Assembly (NCBI RefSeq): GCF_017901175.1
Contig: NZ_CP072793.1
Coordinates: forward strand, 1,860,001 to 1,924,000
Source: Thiothrix unzii
Lineage (GTDB): Bacteria; Pseudomonadota; Gammaproteobacteria; Thiotrichales; Thiotrichaceae
DNA length: 64,000 nt
Direction: 5' to 3'
Below are positions 9,517-18,279 of the stretch, in pieces. Position numbers and translations under genes: made by a program. Under the pieces are notes generated by a model. The model had not been told where the DNA came from. It did not search any database and worked only from the letters and a program-made list of their open reading frames with translations. Numbering within the stretch: the stretch's first letter is position 1; each line of letters starts with the position of its first letter.

Positions 9517-10296
9517 ATGATAAAGACATTGAAAACACCAAAAAACCTGTTCAAACCTAAACCAACCACCACCAAAACCATCGACGTAGGCATTGATGTG
9601 TTTGGCAATGCTATTCCTGATAATGTTACTGCCCAAATTGAAGCCAGTGGTAAAGCCTTGCGCGTAGTAAAACGTCAGCAAGTAGCACTCAAACCCAGCC
9701 GCAAAAAATCCACCAAAAAACTGGCTGTCGTCGCCCCCCAATCACCGAGCTTACTCACGCGCTTACTGCCAGCAACATGGACAAAACCTAGCGTAAAAAC
9801 CATTGCTCACGATGGCATTTCCGAACGTCTTGAAGTCGCGTTTAAACGCTTACACCACGAATTCAACGAGCGCGAACAGCAACTTGAAGTGAAAATGCAC
9901 GCGATTCAGCAACAGCATTTAGCACTGGCAAACCTCAAACAGAAAAAGCGCGGTCTATTACTTTCATTGGTCGCAGCGGGCATGTTGGCGGGCGGTTATA
10001 TGCTCTACGTCTTAACCAATATGCAAAACTCAATGACATCCATGTCCGGCAATATCAGCACCATGAATGGTCACATGGGTGCAATGGCGAGTGATACCCA
10101 GAACATGACGCAAAACATTCAGGCGATGAATGAATCCATGTATTACATGAACAATAACGTGGGTTATATGAGCGGCAATGTTGCGCAAATGAACCAAAAA
10201 GTAGGGACGCTGGCACAAGCTGCCGCGCCAATGGGTGAAGCTGCTGCTACCATGAACCCGTTTATGAAGGCGTTTAAATCGTTCATGCCGTTTTAA
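9517..10296 (+). CDS. Unrecognised single-pass membrane protein with Met/Asn-rich helical tail
   Basis: I start it at ATG 9517 (MIKTLKTPKN), behind a GAGGG ribosome site. The product has 259 residues. Residues 1-70 are Lys/Thr/Pro-rich and basic, 100-140 are strongly helical (LEVAFKRLHHEFNEREQQLE), and 145-168 form one membrane helix (GLLLSLVAAGMLAGGYMLYVL). Residues 170-235 repeat Met at 3-4 residue spacing (NMQNSMTSMSGNISTMNGHM), which predicts a helix with a Met face. I know no family for it. Orientation by the positive-inside rule would put the Met-rich tail in the periplasm. It is convergent with the next gene, 4 bp away. Confidence 0.7.
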   Translation: MIKTLKTPKNLFKPKPTTTKTIDVGIDVFGNAIPDNVTAQIEASGKALRVVKRQQVALKPSRKKSTKKLAVVAPQSPSLLTRLLPATWTKPSVKTIAHDGISERLEVAFKRLHHEFNEREQQLEVKMHAIQQQHLALANLKQKKRGLLLSLVAAGMLAGGYMLYVLTNMQNSMTSMSGNISTMNGHMGAMASDTQNMTQNIQAMNESMYYMNNNVGYMSGNVAQMNQKVGTLAQAAAPMGEAAATMNPFMKAFKSFMPF

Positions 10297-10300
10297 ATGC

Positions 10301-10993
10301 TTACGGAAACATCCGCGCATTAATAATTTGGTAGGTTTGCTTGCTAAGTAAAGTATCCCAAAATGCAGCGGATTCCGGCGTAATCGCCCACACTACCAAC
10401 GTAAGACACAGTAATGCGGTCGCTTTCGGACGGTTTTTAGTATCCCAAAACTTTAAAGCCGTACCGAAAGAACGCTTAATCCGGCTGTTCATAAAGTCGA
10501 CGCTATACAACTCATCCAGCACTAAATGCAAAATAAAGCCGCTAAATATAAAAAAACCATTAAGCCATGAAATAAACGGATTTTTACCCATAACATGATG
10601 GCTAAAAATCACGGTTAAAAACATAAACAACGCCCCTGCTACGACCGAATGAATTGACCCGCGATGGTGAGTATATTGATGGAATATCATCCAAATCGGC
10701 CAGCGTATCAACGCAAACGTTATTAAGCCAATCAGCCACAGTTCCACAATCGCCAAGTCGTTCTCAACCGAAAAAATCACCAAGAACGCCGCGATAATGC
10801 CAAAGAGCGCAAACATAATGCGGCTAGGGTAAGCGTGCTCCAAATCCACATCGGGCAAGATTCCGCCGATGGTTCCCATCAAAGCCAGAATCAAGGCTTC
10901 ACGCGGAGCCACCAAACCGACTTGCAGACACAATACCGACAGCAAACCCGCGCCTGCCGCTGCAACCGTAATATGAGTATTAAAGTTTGCCAT
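10301..10993 (-). CDS. YdjM-family membrane-bound metal-dependent hydrolase (DUF457/PF04307 type)
   Basis: I start it at ATG 10993 (MANFNTHITVAAAGAG), giving 230 residues. A longer open frame upstream overlaps no ribosome site. The N-terminal FNTHI and the following GGILPDVDLEHAYPSR, plus HHRGSIHS near residue 110, are the His/Asp positions of the YdjM/inner-membrane metal-dependent hydrolase family. Several hydrophobic helices fill the rest. Members are called hydrolases from weak similarity to phospholipase C-like folds, and the substrate is unknown. It lies 20 bp behind a lipoprotein gene on the same strand and probably shares its transcript. Confidence 0.82.
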   Translation of the reverse strand: MANFNTHITVAAAGAGLLSVLCLQVGLVAPREALILALMGTIGGILPDVDLEHAYPSRIMFALFGIIAAFLVIFSVENDLAIVELWLIGLITFALIRWPIWMIFHQYTHHRGSIHSVVAGALFMFLTVIFSHHVMGKNPFISWLNGFFIFSGFILHLVLDELYSVDFMNSRIKRSFGTALKFWDTKNRPKATALLCLTLVVWAITPESAAFWDTLLSKQTYQIINARMFP

Positions 10994-11012
10994 CAGTACT
11001 GTGCAATCGCGC

Positions 11013-11540
11013 CTATTGGTAAGAATAGTAAGAGGTGTTATTACCACCGGTATACGGCGTATACGGGTGCGTGGTAACACTGCTACTGGTCGTGTTGTTA
11101 TTATTCACGCCACCTGCCGAACAATTGGTACGTTGCGCTCCCGGTAAATCATTTAATAAGAAAAATCCTTGGCTCATTGCGGCTTGCACCGCATCGCTGG
11201 GAATGCTCAGGATATTGATTTTACCATCGGAAGAACCACAAACTGCCGGATACATGCGCCCATCCATACCGCAGGCACTGCTTACCACCGGAATCCGCAT
11301 GGATTGTAATTGACGCTGCATTTCTGCCAATGGCACACCACCGCCTTCACATTGGCGCGAACCTTGGTATTTATACACATCAACGTAGGAAACGGGTGCG
11401 GGTACAGGCGCGGGTGCTGGTGCGGGATACGGTGAAACCCAAGGATTCACTAAACCGCCATTAACCATATTGGGAGGTACACACCCGCTCAATAACACAC
11501 TAGAAAACAGGGCGAAGCCCCCAAGACGAAAAAATGACAT
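11013..11540 (-). CDS. Hypothetical lipoprotein
   Basis: The protein has 175 residues. The N-terminal hydrophobic stretch ends in the lipobox LSGC, giving lipid-modified Cys20. A Pro/Ala-rich linker (about 36-50) follows, then a folded part with three further Cys (RQCEGGG, SSACGM, PAVCGSSDG) and a Thr/Asn/Ser-rich tail. AGGAGC lies upstream of the ATG. The family is not recognised. It is probably the first gene of a two-gene unit with the YdjM-like protein. Confidence 0.75.
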   Translation of the reverse strand: MSFFRLGGFALFSSVLLSGCVPPNMVNGGLVNPWVSPYPAPAPAPVPAPVSYVDVYKYQGSRQCEGGGVPLAEMQRQLQSMRIPVVSSACGMDGRMYPAVCGSSDGKINILSIPSDAVQAAMSQGFFLLNDLPGAQRTNCSAGGVNNNNTTSSSVTTHPYTPYTGGNNTSYYSYQ

Positions 11541-11609
11541 AGACAGCTCCTTATAGCGTTGTTGGTTAGCTGTTTGACTTTAAATCGGTGTTTCGGTTCG
11601 TTCAGGCAC

Positions 11610-11634
11610 AAAAAAACCAGCACTTGGCTGGTTT
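11610..11634 (-). terminator. Rho-independent terminator of tRNA-Leu(CAG)
   Basis: Read on the minus strand, GAAACCAGC, a 5-base loop and GCTGGTTT are followed by a run of T. It lies about 40 bp past the tRNA 3' end. Confidence 0.85.
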
Positions 11635-11671
11635 CAATGTTGTTCTGTAGTAGTCAGAACTTAAATAAGGT

Positions 11672-11756
11672 TGGTGCCGAAAAGAGGACTCGAACCTCCA
11701 CGGGTTGCCCCACTAATACCTGAAACTAGCGCGTCTACCAATTCCGCCATTTCGGC
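11672..11756 (-). tRNA. tRNA-Leu (anticodon CAG)
   Basis: The minus strand folds as a class II tRNA: acceptor GCCGAAA/TTTCGGC, encoded CCA at 11672-11674, anticodon loop TTCAGGT, long variable arm GGGGCAACCC and T arm GGTTCGAGTCC. It decodes leucine CUG. Confidence 0.95.
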
Positions 11757-11897
11757 ACGTTCACTCAGCGTCACCGCGTTGTGAGAGGCGAAATATATAG
11801 AGCCGACGCGATCTTGTCAAACACATAAATGCCTTTTGTGTGGATTTTTTTGATATGCTTCGCCTCATGAAAGCAAACACTACAAAAGGAAGGTTCC

Positions 11898-14159
11898 TTG
11901 AAGTTTAAAGACCCACATCACCAGCGCGAAGCTGAGAAATATGATAACCCGATTCCCAGCCGCGAAGTGATTTTGCAATTGCTGGGTGAACAGGGGCAAC
12001 CGCTAGACTTTATGACGCTGGCAAATGCCCTGCATCTCCATGAGGAGATGGATCTTGATGCCCTCAAAAAACGCTTACGTGCGATGGAACGGGATGGGCA
12101 ATTACTTTACAACCGCCGTCGTCAGTACGTTCCCATTGCCCGCACCGATTTAATCGCAGGGCGCGTTATCGGGCACGCCGACGGGTTTGGTTTCCTGAAA
12201 CCGGACGATGGTAGTTCTGATTTATTTTTACACGCTAAACAAATGCGCACGTTAATGCACGGCGACCGTGCGTTAGTGAGTGTACGCGGGCTTGACCCCA
12301 AAGGGCGGCGTGAAGGTGCGTTGGTTGAAGTCTTAGAACGCGGCACAGTACAAGTGGTCGGGCGTTATTTTGTGGAAGGTGGCATTGGTTTTGTTGCACC
12401 GGACAATGCCCGCTTAAACCAAGATATTTTGATTCCAAGTGATGCTGCCGGTGGCGCAGTGCATGGGCAGATCGTGGTTGCCAGCATCGTGGAACAGCCG
12501 TCCAAACGCGCTCAACCCAGCGGCAAAATTGTCGAAGTATTGGGTGACCACATGGCTCCCGGCATGGAAATCAATGTCGCGATGCGCAGCCATGAACTGC
12601 CATTCGAGTGGCCGGATGAAGTCAGTGAGGAAGCCGACCGTTTTAGCGTAAATGTCGCGGAAACCGATGCTGCAAACCGTTGGGATTTACGCCAATTACC
12701 GTTAGTAACCATTGACGGCGAAGATTCCAAAGACTTTGACGACGCAGTTTATTGCGAACGCGAAGGCAATAACTGGCGTTTGTTGGTAGCCATTGCGGAC
12801 GTGTCGCATTACGTGCGCCCCGGCATGGCGATTGATCGTGAGGCACGCGAACGTGGTACATCGGTGTATTTCCCCGGCAAAGTCATTCCGATGTTGCCGG
12901 AAATCCTCTCCAACGGTTTGTGCTCACTGAATCCGCACGTTGACCGCTTGTGCATGGTGTGTGAAATCCGCATTGGCGCACGCGGCAAGTTACTCAGCTA
13001 TCAATTCGCAGAAGGCATTATGCATTCGGCGGCACGCTTGACCTACACCAAAGTTGCCGACATGGTGGTGCAGCGCAATCCGACTACCCGTGCGGATTAT
13101 CCGGCGGCAGTGCTCGACTGTGTGGATGAAGCCTACGCTTTGTACAAAGTGTTGCGTAAGGCGCGTGATAAACGCGGCGCGATTGATTTTGAAACGGCTG
13201 AAACCCGCATTGTGTTTGATGCTGATCGTAAAATCGAAGCGATTGTTCCCACCGAACGCAATGACGCGCATAAACTGATCGAAGAATGCATGATTCTCGC
13301 CAATGTGTGCGCCGCGAAATTCCTCAGCAAGCACAAAATCCCTGCCTTACACCGGGTACACGATGGCCCAACCGTGGAAAAGCTGGTGGATTTACGCCAA
13401 TTCCTCTCTGGTGTCGGTTTGGCATTGGAAGGCGGCGACGAACCCGATCCGGCGGATTACGCGGAATTAATGGATGAATTGCACGACCGTCCTGACCGTC
13501 ACATGATTCAAACGGTGTTATTGCGCTCTCTGTCGCAAGCGGTTTATAGCCCTGCTGCCAGCGGACATTTCGGGTTGGCGCATTCCTATTACGCGCATTT
13601 CACCTCACCGATTCGGCGTTACCCTGATTTATTGGTGCATCGCGCGATTCGTCACGTGGTACGCGGCGGTACAGCCAAAGATTTCGGCTATAGCTTTAAA
13701 GACATGATGGACTTGGGCGAACATTGCTCAATGACCGAACGCCGTGCCGATGATGCAACGCGCAACGTGACTGCTTGGCTGAAGTGCGAATATATGCAGG
13801 AACACGTTGGGGAAAATTTCGCTGGTATTATTACCGGAGTCACTGGCTTTGGGCTATTCGTGGAACTCAGTGATATTTACGTGGAAGGCTTGGTGCACAT
13901 CACCGCACTGACCAGTGATTACTACCACTTTGACCCGGTACGGCATCAGTTAACCGGTGAAAATTCCGGGCGTATTTACCGTTTGGGCGACAGCATTGCG
14001 ATTACCGTGGCGCGGGTTGATCTTGACGAACGCAAGATTGATTTTGTGTTAGCGCAAACCGAAGAGGCTGCTACTGGCAAGCCACAAGGCAAAAGCGGCA
14101 AAAAATCTGCCCACAAAAAATCATCCAAATCCTCCAGTCAATCGAAAACGAAACGCTAA
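11898..14159 (+). CDS. rnr: Ribonuclease R
   Basis: This is a processive 3'-5' exoribonuclease for structured RNA. I use the TTG at 11898 because AAAGGAAGG stands just upstream and the product opens MKFKDPHHQREAEKYDNP, as RNase R does. The nearby ATG at 11867 is out of frame. Of 753 residues, about 20-80 form a winged helix, 80-240 two cold-shock folds, and 265-600 the RNB core with the catalytic Asp cluster in DGEDSKDFDDAVY. An S1 domain (ITGVTGFGLFVELSDIYVEG) and a Lys/Ser-rich tail follow. Its stop overlaps the rlmB start (TAATG). Confidence 0.97.
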   Translation: MKFKDPHHQREAEKYDNPIPSREVILQLLGEQGQPLDFMTLANALHLHEEMDLDALKKRLRAMERDGQLLYNRRRQYVPIARTDLIAGRVIGHADGFGFLKPDDGSSDLFLHAKQMRTLMHGDRALVSVRGLDPKGRREGALVEVLERGTVQVVGRYFVEGGIGFVAPDNARLNQDILIPSDAAGGAVHGQIVVASIVEQPSKRAQPSGKIVEVLGDHMAPGMEINVAMRSHELPFEWPDEVSEEADRFSVNVAETDAANRWDLRQLPLVTIDGEDSKDFDDAVYCEREGNNWRLLVAIADVSHYVRPGMAIDREARERGTSVYFPGKVIPMLPEILSNGLCSLNPHVDRLCMVCEIRIGARGKLLSYQFAEGIMHSAARLTYTKVADMVVQRNPTTRADYPAAVLDCVDEAYALYKVLRKARDKRGAIDFETAETRIVFDADRKIEAIVPTERNDAHKLIEECMILANVCAAKFLSKHKIPALHRVHDGPTVEKLVDLRQFLSGVGLALEGGDEPDPADYAELMDELHDRPDRHMIQTVLLRSLSQAVYSPAASGHFGLAHSYYAHFTSPIRRYPDLLVHRAIRHVVRGGTAKDFGYSFKDMMDLGEHCSMTERRADDATRNVTAWLKCEYMQEHVGENFAGIITGVTGFGLFVELSDIYVEGLVHITALTSDYYHFDPVRHQLTGENSGRIYRLGDSIAITVARVDLDERKIDFVLAQTEEAATGKPQGKSGKKSAHKKSSKSSSQSKTKR

Positions 14160-14905
14160 TGGCTAAGTCAACCATTTACGGTGTTCACGCCGTCGAAACC
14201 GCGCTGCGCAATGACGCAGAAAATTTGGGTCAAATCTGGTTTGACAAGCGCAGTCGTAATGACCGTTTGAAAAAGCTGGAAAAAATGGCGGAAGACAGCG
14301 GTTTGCGCCTGTTAGCGATGGAGAGCGATAAGCTCGACAAAATCGCAGGCACCAACAAGCATCAAGGGATCGTGGCGGAGTATTACAAGCTCAAAGCATG
14401 GACAGAAAACGATCTTCTTGACCTACTCGATGGGCTGGAAGAACCTGCTTTCTTGTTAGTGCTAGATGGTGTAACCGACCCGCACAACCTTGGGGCGTGT
14501 TTACGCACGGCAGAAGGTGCGGGTATCCATGCAGTGATTGCCCCCAAAGACAATGCCGCAAGCATTACCCCGACGGTGCGTAAAGTCGCCTCAGGTGCGG
14601 CGGAAATCATCCCGTTTGTGCCAGTGACTAACCTTGCCCGCACGCTTGAAACCCTCAAAAGTCGTGGCATTTGGTTAACCGGAACCAGTGATAAAGCCAA
14701 GCAAACCCTTTATCAAGCCGAACTCAAAGGGCCAATGGCATTAGTCATGGGCGCGGAAGGTGCAGGCATCCGGCGTTTAACCGAGGAAGCGTGTGATTAC
14801 CTGATTTCGATTCCGATGGCGGGGCAAGTTTCCAGCCTGAACGTATCGGTCGCTACCGGCGTATGTTTGTACGAAGCAGTGCGTCAACGTCAAGGTGCGG
14901 TGTAG
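14159..14905 (+). CDS. rlmB: 23S rRNA (guanosine-2'-O-)-methyltransferase RlmB
   Basis: The protein has 248 residues and belongs to the SpoU/TrmH class. It has an N-terminal substrate-binding domain (MAKSTIYGVHAVETAL) and a knotted methyltransferase domain with the three SPOUT motifs LDGVTDPHNLGACLRTAEG, MGAEGAGIRRL and IPMAGQVSSLNVSVATGV. RlmB methylates G2251 of 23S rRNA. It is coupled to rnr by a TAATG overlap, the usual gammaproteobacterial arrangement. Its 3' end overlaps the convergent gene by 16 bp. Confidence 0.96.
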   Translation: MAKSTIYGVHAVETALRNDAENLGQIWFDKRSRNDRLKKLEKMAEDSGLRLLAMESDKLDKIAGTNKHQGIVAEYYKLKAWTENDLLDLLDGLEEPAFLLVLDGVTDPHNLGACLRTAEGAGIHAVIAPKDNAASITPTVRKVASGAAEIIPFVPVTNLARTLETLKSRGIWLTGTSDKAKQTLYQAELKGPMALVMGAEGAGIRRLTEEACDYLISIPMAGQVSSLNVSVATGVCLYEAVRQRQGAV

Positions 14906-15774
14906 TAGTCGTATTTAGCCAGCATTTCACTGGTAAATCGCCATGCTTCGTTGTACGACAAACCGCTGTTATCCGGTATCACGACTTTGACGTACAATTC
15001 AGTGCCATGCTGCGCTTTTAACGCACTCAATTCAGCATCCAATGCCGCACGCCCGATATTGCGCAGAGTCGCTTCACCGGGTTTGCGGATATTGTAGCCA
15101 GACTTGCTATACACCACCTCAACCACTTGCTTGCCTTTACTGGAGCGAGCTGGTTTGAGGAGCTTTTGGTATTTTTGATCGAGTTCGGTGTATTCACCCT
15201 GCAAGCTCAGTAATTGCTTTTCGCTTTGATCGGCTTTACTGGTGAGTCCGGCAATTTCGGTATTCTTACTGTTCAATTCCGTTTGCAACATGGCAATGGA
15301 TTGCTCACGTAATTTTAAGGTATTACCGTATTCGCTTTGTTGCGCTTCTAAGCGTGACAATAACGCATCGCGTTCACTGGCAGCACTGGCTGTCGCTTCG
15401 GCGGCAGCACGACTGCGCAATAATTCCATTTCCAAACTACTGCTGCGTTGTTGTAAATATTCCAGTTGTTCTTCCAGACTCGCATTGGCTTTGAGTTGAA
15501 ATTCCGCCAATTGTTCGGCTTTTTGCGCTTGGCGAGAGGCTTGCAACGCTTCTTCAGCCGCTTTTTGTGCGGATTGTTGTGCAGACTGTTCAGCTTTGAC
15601 ACTGTGACGCAAATCATCCAGCAAGCGGGTATTGGTCAAAACCACCGCCACCGTGACAATCAGGAAAATCATGGTAATGACCATCATCACATCGGTAAAT
15701 GACGGCCAAAAACTTTCCTCAAACTCATCGCGCCCGCTGATTAAAGAAGCAAATGAAAAATTACCGTCTTTCAT
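14890..15774 (-). CDS. MotB/TolR-like proton-channel partner with long coiled coil, function unknown
   Basis: I start it at ATG 15774 behind AGAGGT, giving 294 residues. One N-terminal membrane helix contains FWPSFTDVMMVITMIFLIV, with an Asp placed as in MotB, ExbD and TolR, where it carries protons. Residues about 60-215 are coiled coil rich in Gln, Ala and Glu. The C-terminal 80 residues (VEVVYSKSGYNIRKPGEATL) are not a clear OmpA-like peptidoglycan-binding domain. The gene directly follows a MotA/TolQ-like gene, so the pair probably forms a stator-type energy transducer. Zorya-type ZorAB is an analogue, but no other Zorya genes are present. Confidence 0.7.
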   Translation of the reverse strand: MKDGNFSFASLISGRDEFEESFWPSFTDVMMVITMIFLIVTVAVVLTNTRLLDDLRHSVKAEQSAQQSAQKAAEEALQASRQAQKAEQLAEFQLKANASLEEQLEYLQQRSSSLEMELLRSRAAAEATASAASERDALLSRLEAQQSEYGNTLKLREQSIAMLQTELNSKNTEIAGLTSKADQSEKQLLSLQGEYTELDQKYQKLLKPARSSKGKQVVEVVYSKSGYNIRKPGEATLRNIGRAALDAELSALKAQHGTELYVKVVIPDNSGLSYNEAWRFTSEMLAKYDYYTAP

Positions 15775-15777
15775 CAC

Positions 15778-16719
15778 CTACCTCTTAGGCTGTTCATCAA
15801 GCCGGAAACCTTCACGGATCGAGTCACGAATGACGCGGATATTATCACCACTGTGCGCGACGGCACTTTGCAAATCATCCACCGCCACTTGCAACCGATC
15901 ACCAGCTTGCAGGAAACGGTTTTGAATGTGGTTAATGGTTTCAGCGGCAGTGCGCAATTCCGCCACCAGCACCGCCACATCGTGCATCAAACTGTTTTCG
16001 ACATGACGGAAGCGCGGCATGATGTACAGCGTGGTGATGTTTTCGACATTAGCCAATAATTGAGTGCGAGCATCCTGCAAACGCAAATGGAAATAAGCGA
16101 AAAAGACATAGCACACAATCGCAGTCACCGTGGTACTCAGCGCGTTCGACATCCCGCTCACAATCGTGCCCATTTGTTGCAGATTATCCGGTGAACTCAG
16201 TAAGCCCGAAGCCCCCATCAACGCAATCGACAAGGACACTACCGTGCCAAAAACACCCGATAAAATCAGAATGTTATGCACAAAGCGCACCAACGTAAAT
16301 TCGGTGGATTGACTCGCTGCCAAGGTCGACGCTAACGCCGCCTGATTCACATCGGCGTGTTGCCGCGCAATGCTTTGCACCGCCTGATAACGGTCAACAA
16401 TAATCGAGTTGGGGGATAAACCGTAACTGGGGTTCGGCGCATTTTCCTCAATACGCTTCAAAAAACGCTGCAACATATCCTGCTCACGGGTATAGCCCAA
16501 GAACATCAATACCATGCGCACCAAACCTAACAAGAAGATCAGCAGAATGACACCATTCAATACCAAACCCATTTGTCCGGCTTGGGTCGAATGGAAAAAC
16601 TGCGTCACATTGTCTTTATTGAACAGCAACACCGCGCCCAACAGAAACATGACGAACAACATCTGCAACAGTGTCAGGTAATAACGGGTTTTAATCGGTT
16701 TCAACATCAGTCTCAACAT
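15778..16719 (-). CDS. MotA/TolQ/ExbB-like proton-channel protein
   Basis: The protein has 313 residues with four hydrophobic segments: about 15-36, 48-70, 145-172 and 185-210. The last two (NILILSGVFGTVVSLSIALM and a segment around ALSTTVTAIVCYVFFAYFH) have the Gly/Ser/Thr-rich look of the MotA/TolQ channel helices. The C-terminal 90 residues are helical. It overlaps the rmuC 3' end and abuts the MotB-like gene, so it is translated with both. Membership of the superfamily is well supported. The process it powers (cell division, envelope or defence) is not known. Confidence 0.72.
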   Translation of the reverse strand: MLRLMLKPIKTRYYLTLLQMLFVMFLLGAVLLFNKDNVTQFFHSTQAGQMGLVLNGVILLIFLLGLVRMVLMFLGYTREQDMLQRFLKRIEENAPNPSYGLSPNSIIVDRYQAVQSIARQHADVNQAALASTLAASQSTEFTLVRFVHNILILSGVFGTVVSLSIALMGASGLLSSPDNLQQMGTIVSGMSNALSTTVTAIVCYVFFAYFHLRLQDARTQLLANVENITTLYIMPRFRHVENSLMHDVAVLVAELRTAAETINHIQNRFLQAGDRLQVAVDDLQSAVAHSGDNIRVIRDSIREGFRLDEQPKR

Positions 16720-18010
16720 CCTTGGTGTAAGGCTTACGTGGTATCGCTTCGACCGCTACTAATTCAGAAATGTTCCGCTCAGAGGACACTCCCAACTCAG
16801 CCAAGCGACGCACACCGGGTAACACACTGCGTTCTAATGAACCTAACGCCTTGTTGTAGGTATCAACACTCCCCCCCAGATTGCGCCCCAAACGTTCCAT
16901 GTGCTCAATAAAAATAGCCAAGCGTTTGTGTAACTCCTCGCCCACATCCCTGACTTTGGTGGCATTTTCCGCCAATACAGTTTGCTTCCAACCAAACGCA
17001 ACCGAGCGCAACAACGCCATTAACGTGGTAGGAGTCGCCAAAATCACTTTATCGTTAAGCGCGTCTTCCAACAGGGTTTTATCCTGCTCCAATGCCGCTC
17101 CTAAAAACTGTTCGCCGGGAATAAACAACACCACAAAATCGGGCGAATACACAAACTGTTCCCAATAACGCTTTGCCGCCAACACCCGCACATGCTCCCG
17201 AACATGGCGTGCATGACGTTGAAGATGACGTTTACGGCTTTCCTCACTATCCGCCCCCACCGCATCAAGGTAAGCATCCATCGGAGCTTTCGCATCAATG
17301 ATCATTTCACGGCGGTCTGGCATCCGTACCACCATGTCGGGGCGAATCGTGCGTTCGGTATTACTGCGCTGGGTTTGCTCAATAAAATCGCAATGTTCCG
17401 CCATCCCGGATAATTCCGCAATGCGTCGCAAACTCAGCTCACCCCACTGCCCGCGTGTTCCCGGATGACGCATTGCCGCGGCTAACCGCCCGGTTTCATC
17501 ACGCAATGCCGCTTGATCACCCATCATGCCACGAATTTGTTCACTGAGTGTGCCAAATGCAGCTTGGCGTTCTTTCTCGATTTGACGGATTTGCGCTTCG
17601 GTCTTGACCAAAGCTTCCTGAATCGGTTGCACCAAATGCGCAATGGAATGCTGACGTTGTTCCAAATCGGCGCGTGACTCAACGTGAAAACGCCCCATGG
17701 TTTCCTGCGCTAACTGCAAAAACTGGGTATTATTATCACGCAACGCACGTTGTGAAACCGCTGCAAAGGTATTATGCAAACGATCCTGTGCTTCATCCAA
17801 TAAGCGCAACCGCTCTTCGTTGATCTGCTCTTCGGTTTGCCATTGTAGGTTTAAACGCTCCAACTCGCGGCGGGTTTGGCGCAATGCTGGGGCGTAAAAC
17901 AGGTGCGCCAATAACACTCCCAAACCAAACATCAACACCGCAGTGACCAACACAATATGTTGATCAATGAACGCGCCTAATTGAAACGCGGAGCTATCCA
18001 TGACACCCAT
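16691..18010 (-). CDS. rmuC: RmuC-family DNA recombination protein
   Basis: The protein has 439 residues. An N-terminal membrane helix (HIVLVTAVLMFGLGVLLAHLF) is followed by a coiled coil at about 45-190 and the RmuC domain at 200-400 (HPGTRGQWGELSLRRIAELSGM, then PDMVVRMPDRREMIIDAKAPMDAY), a nuclease-like PD-(D/E)XK core. RmuC limits recombination at inverted repeats in E. coli. Here its ATG overlaps the minE stop (TAATG), an unusual linkage to the Min system. Confidence 0.92.
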   Translation of the reverse strand: MGVMDSSAFQLGAFIDQHIVLVTAVLMFGLGVLLAHLFYAPALRQTRRELERLNLQWQTEEQINEERLRLLDEAQDRLHNTFAAVSQRALRDNNTQFLQLAQETMGRFHVESRADLEQRQHSIAHLVQPIQEALVKTEAQIRQIEKERQAAFGTLSEQIRGMMGDQAALRDETGRLAAAMRHPGTRGQWGELSLRRIAELSGMAEHCDFIEQTQRSNTERTIRPDMVVRMPDRREMIIDAKAPMDAYLDAVGADSEESRKRHLQRHARHVREHVRVLAAKRYWEQFVYSPDFVVLFIPGEQFLGAALEQDKTLLEDALNDKVILATPTTLMALLRSVAFGWKQTVLAENATKVRDVGEELHKRLAIFIEHMERLGRNLGGSVDTYNKALGSLERSVLPGVRRLAELGVSSERNISELVAVEAIPRKPYTKDVETDVETD

Positions 18011-18276
18011 TAATTACGCCGATCTCGCTCCGGCAACGCAATGTTTAACTCCAACACGTCGTAATCCGAGCCTTTCTCAAATTGCACATTAACGTGTTCA
18101 TCGGCAATCGGCACATAACGCCGGATCACATCCATAATATCGCGGCGCAATTGGGGTAAGTAATCCGGGCCATTACGGTCTAAACGCTCATGGGCAATCA
18201 CAATTTGCAGACGTTCCTTGGCGATTTTCGCAGTGCTTTGTTTGCCCTGCTTAAAATATTCAAATAGTCCCATCAT
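18010..18276 (-). CDS. minE: Cell division topological specificity factor MinE
   Basis: The protein has 88 residues, with the usual N-terminal membrane-targeting and MinD-binding part (MGLFEYFKQGKQSTAKIAKE) and a C-terminal topological domain (YLPQLRRDIMDVIRRYV). MinE stimulates MinD ATPase and drives pole-to-pole oscillation that places the division site mid-cell. It starts 3 bp after minD. An ATG one codon later is an equally good start. Confidence 0.97.
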   Translation of the reverse strand: MMGLFEYFKQGKQSTAKIAKERLQIVIAHERLDRNGPDYLPQLRRDIMDVIRRYVPIADEHVNVQFEKGSDYDVLELNIALPERDRRN

Positions 18277-18279
18277 AAA

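Noticed and set aside
14890-16719. Zorya defence system (ZorAB)
   Set aside because: Only the generic stator pair is present; no ZorC, ZorD or ZorE gene is near, and the pair is embedded in the min-rmuC run.
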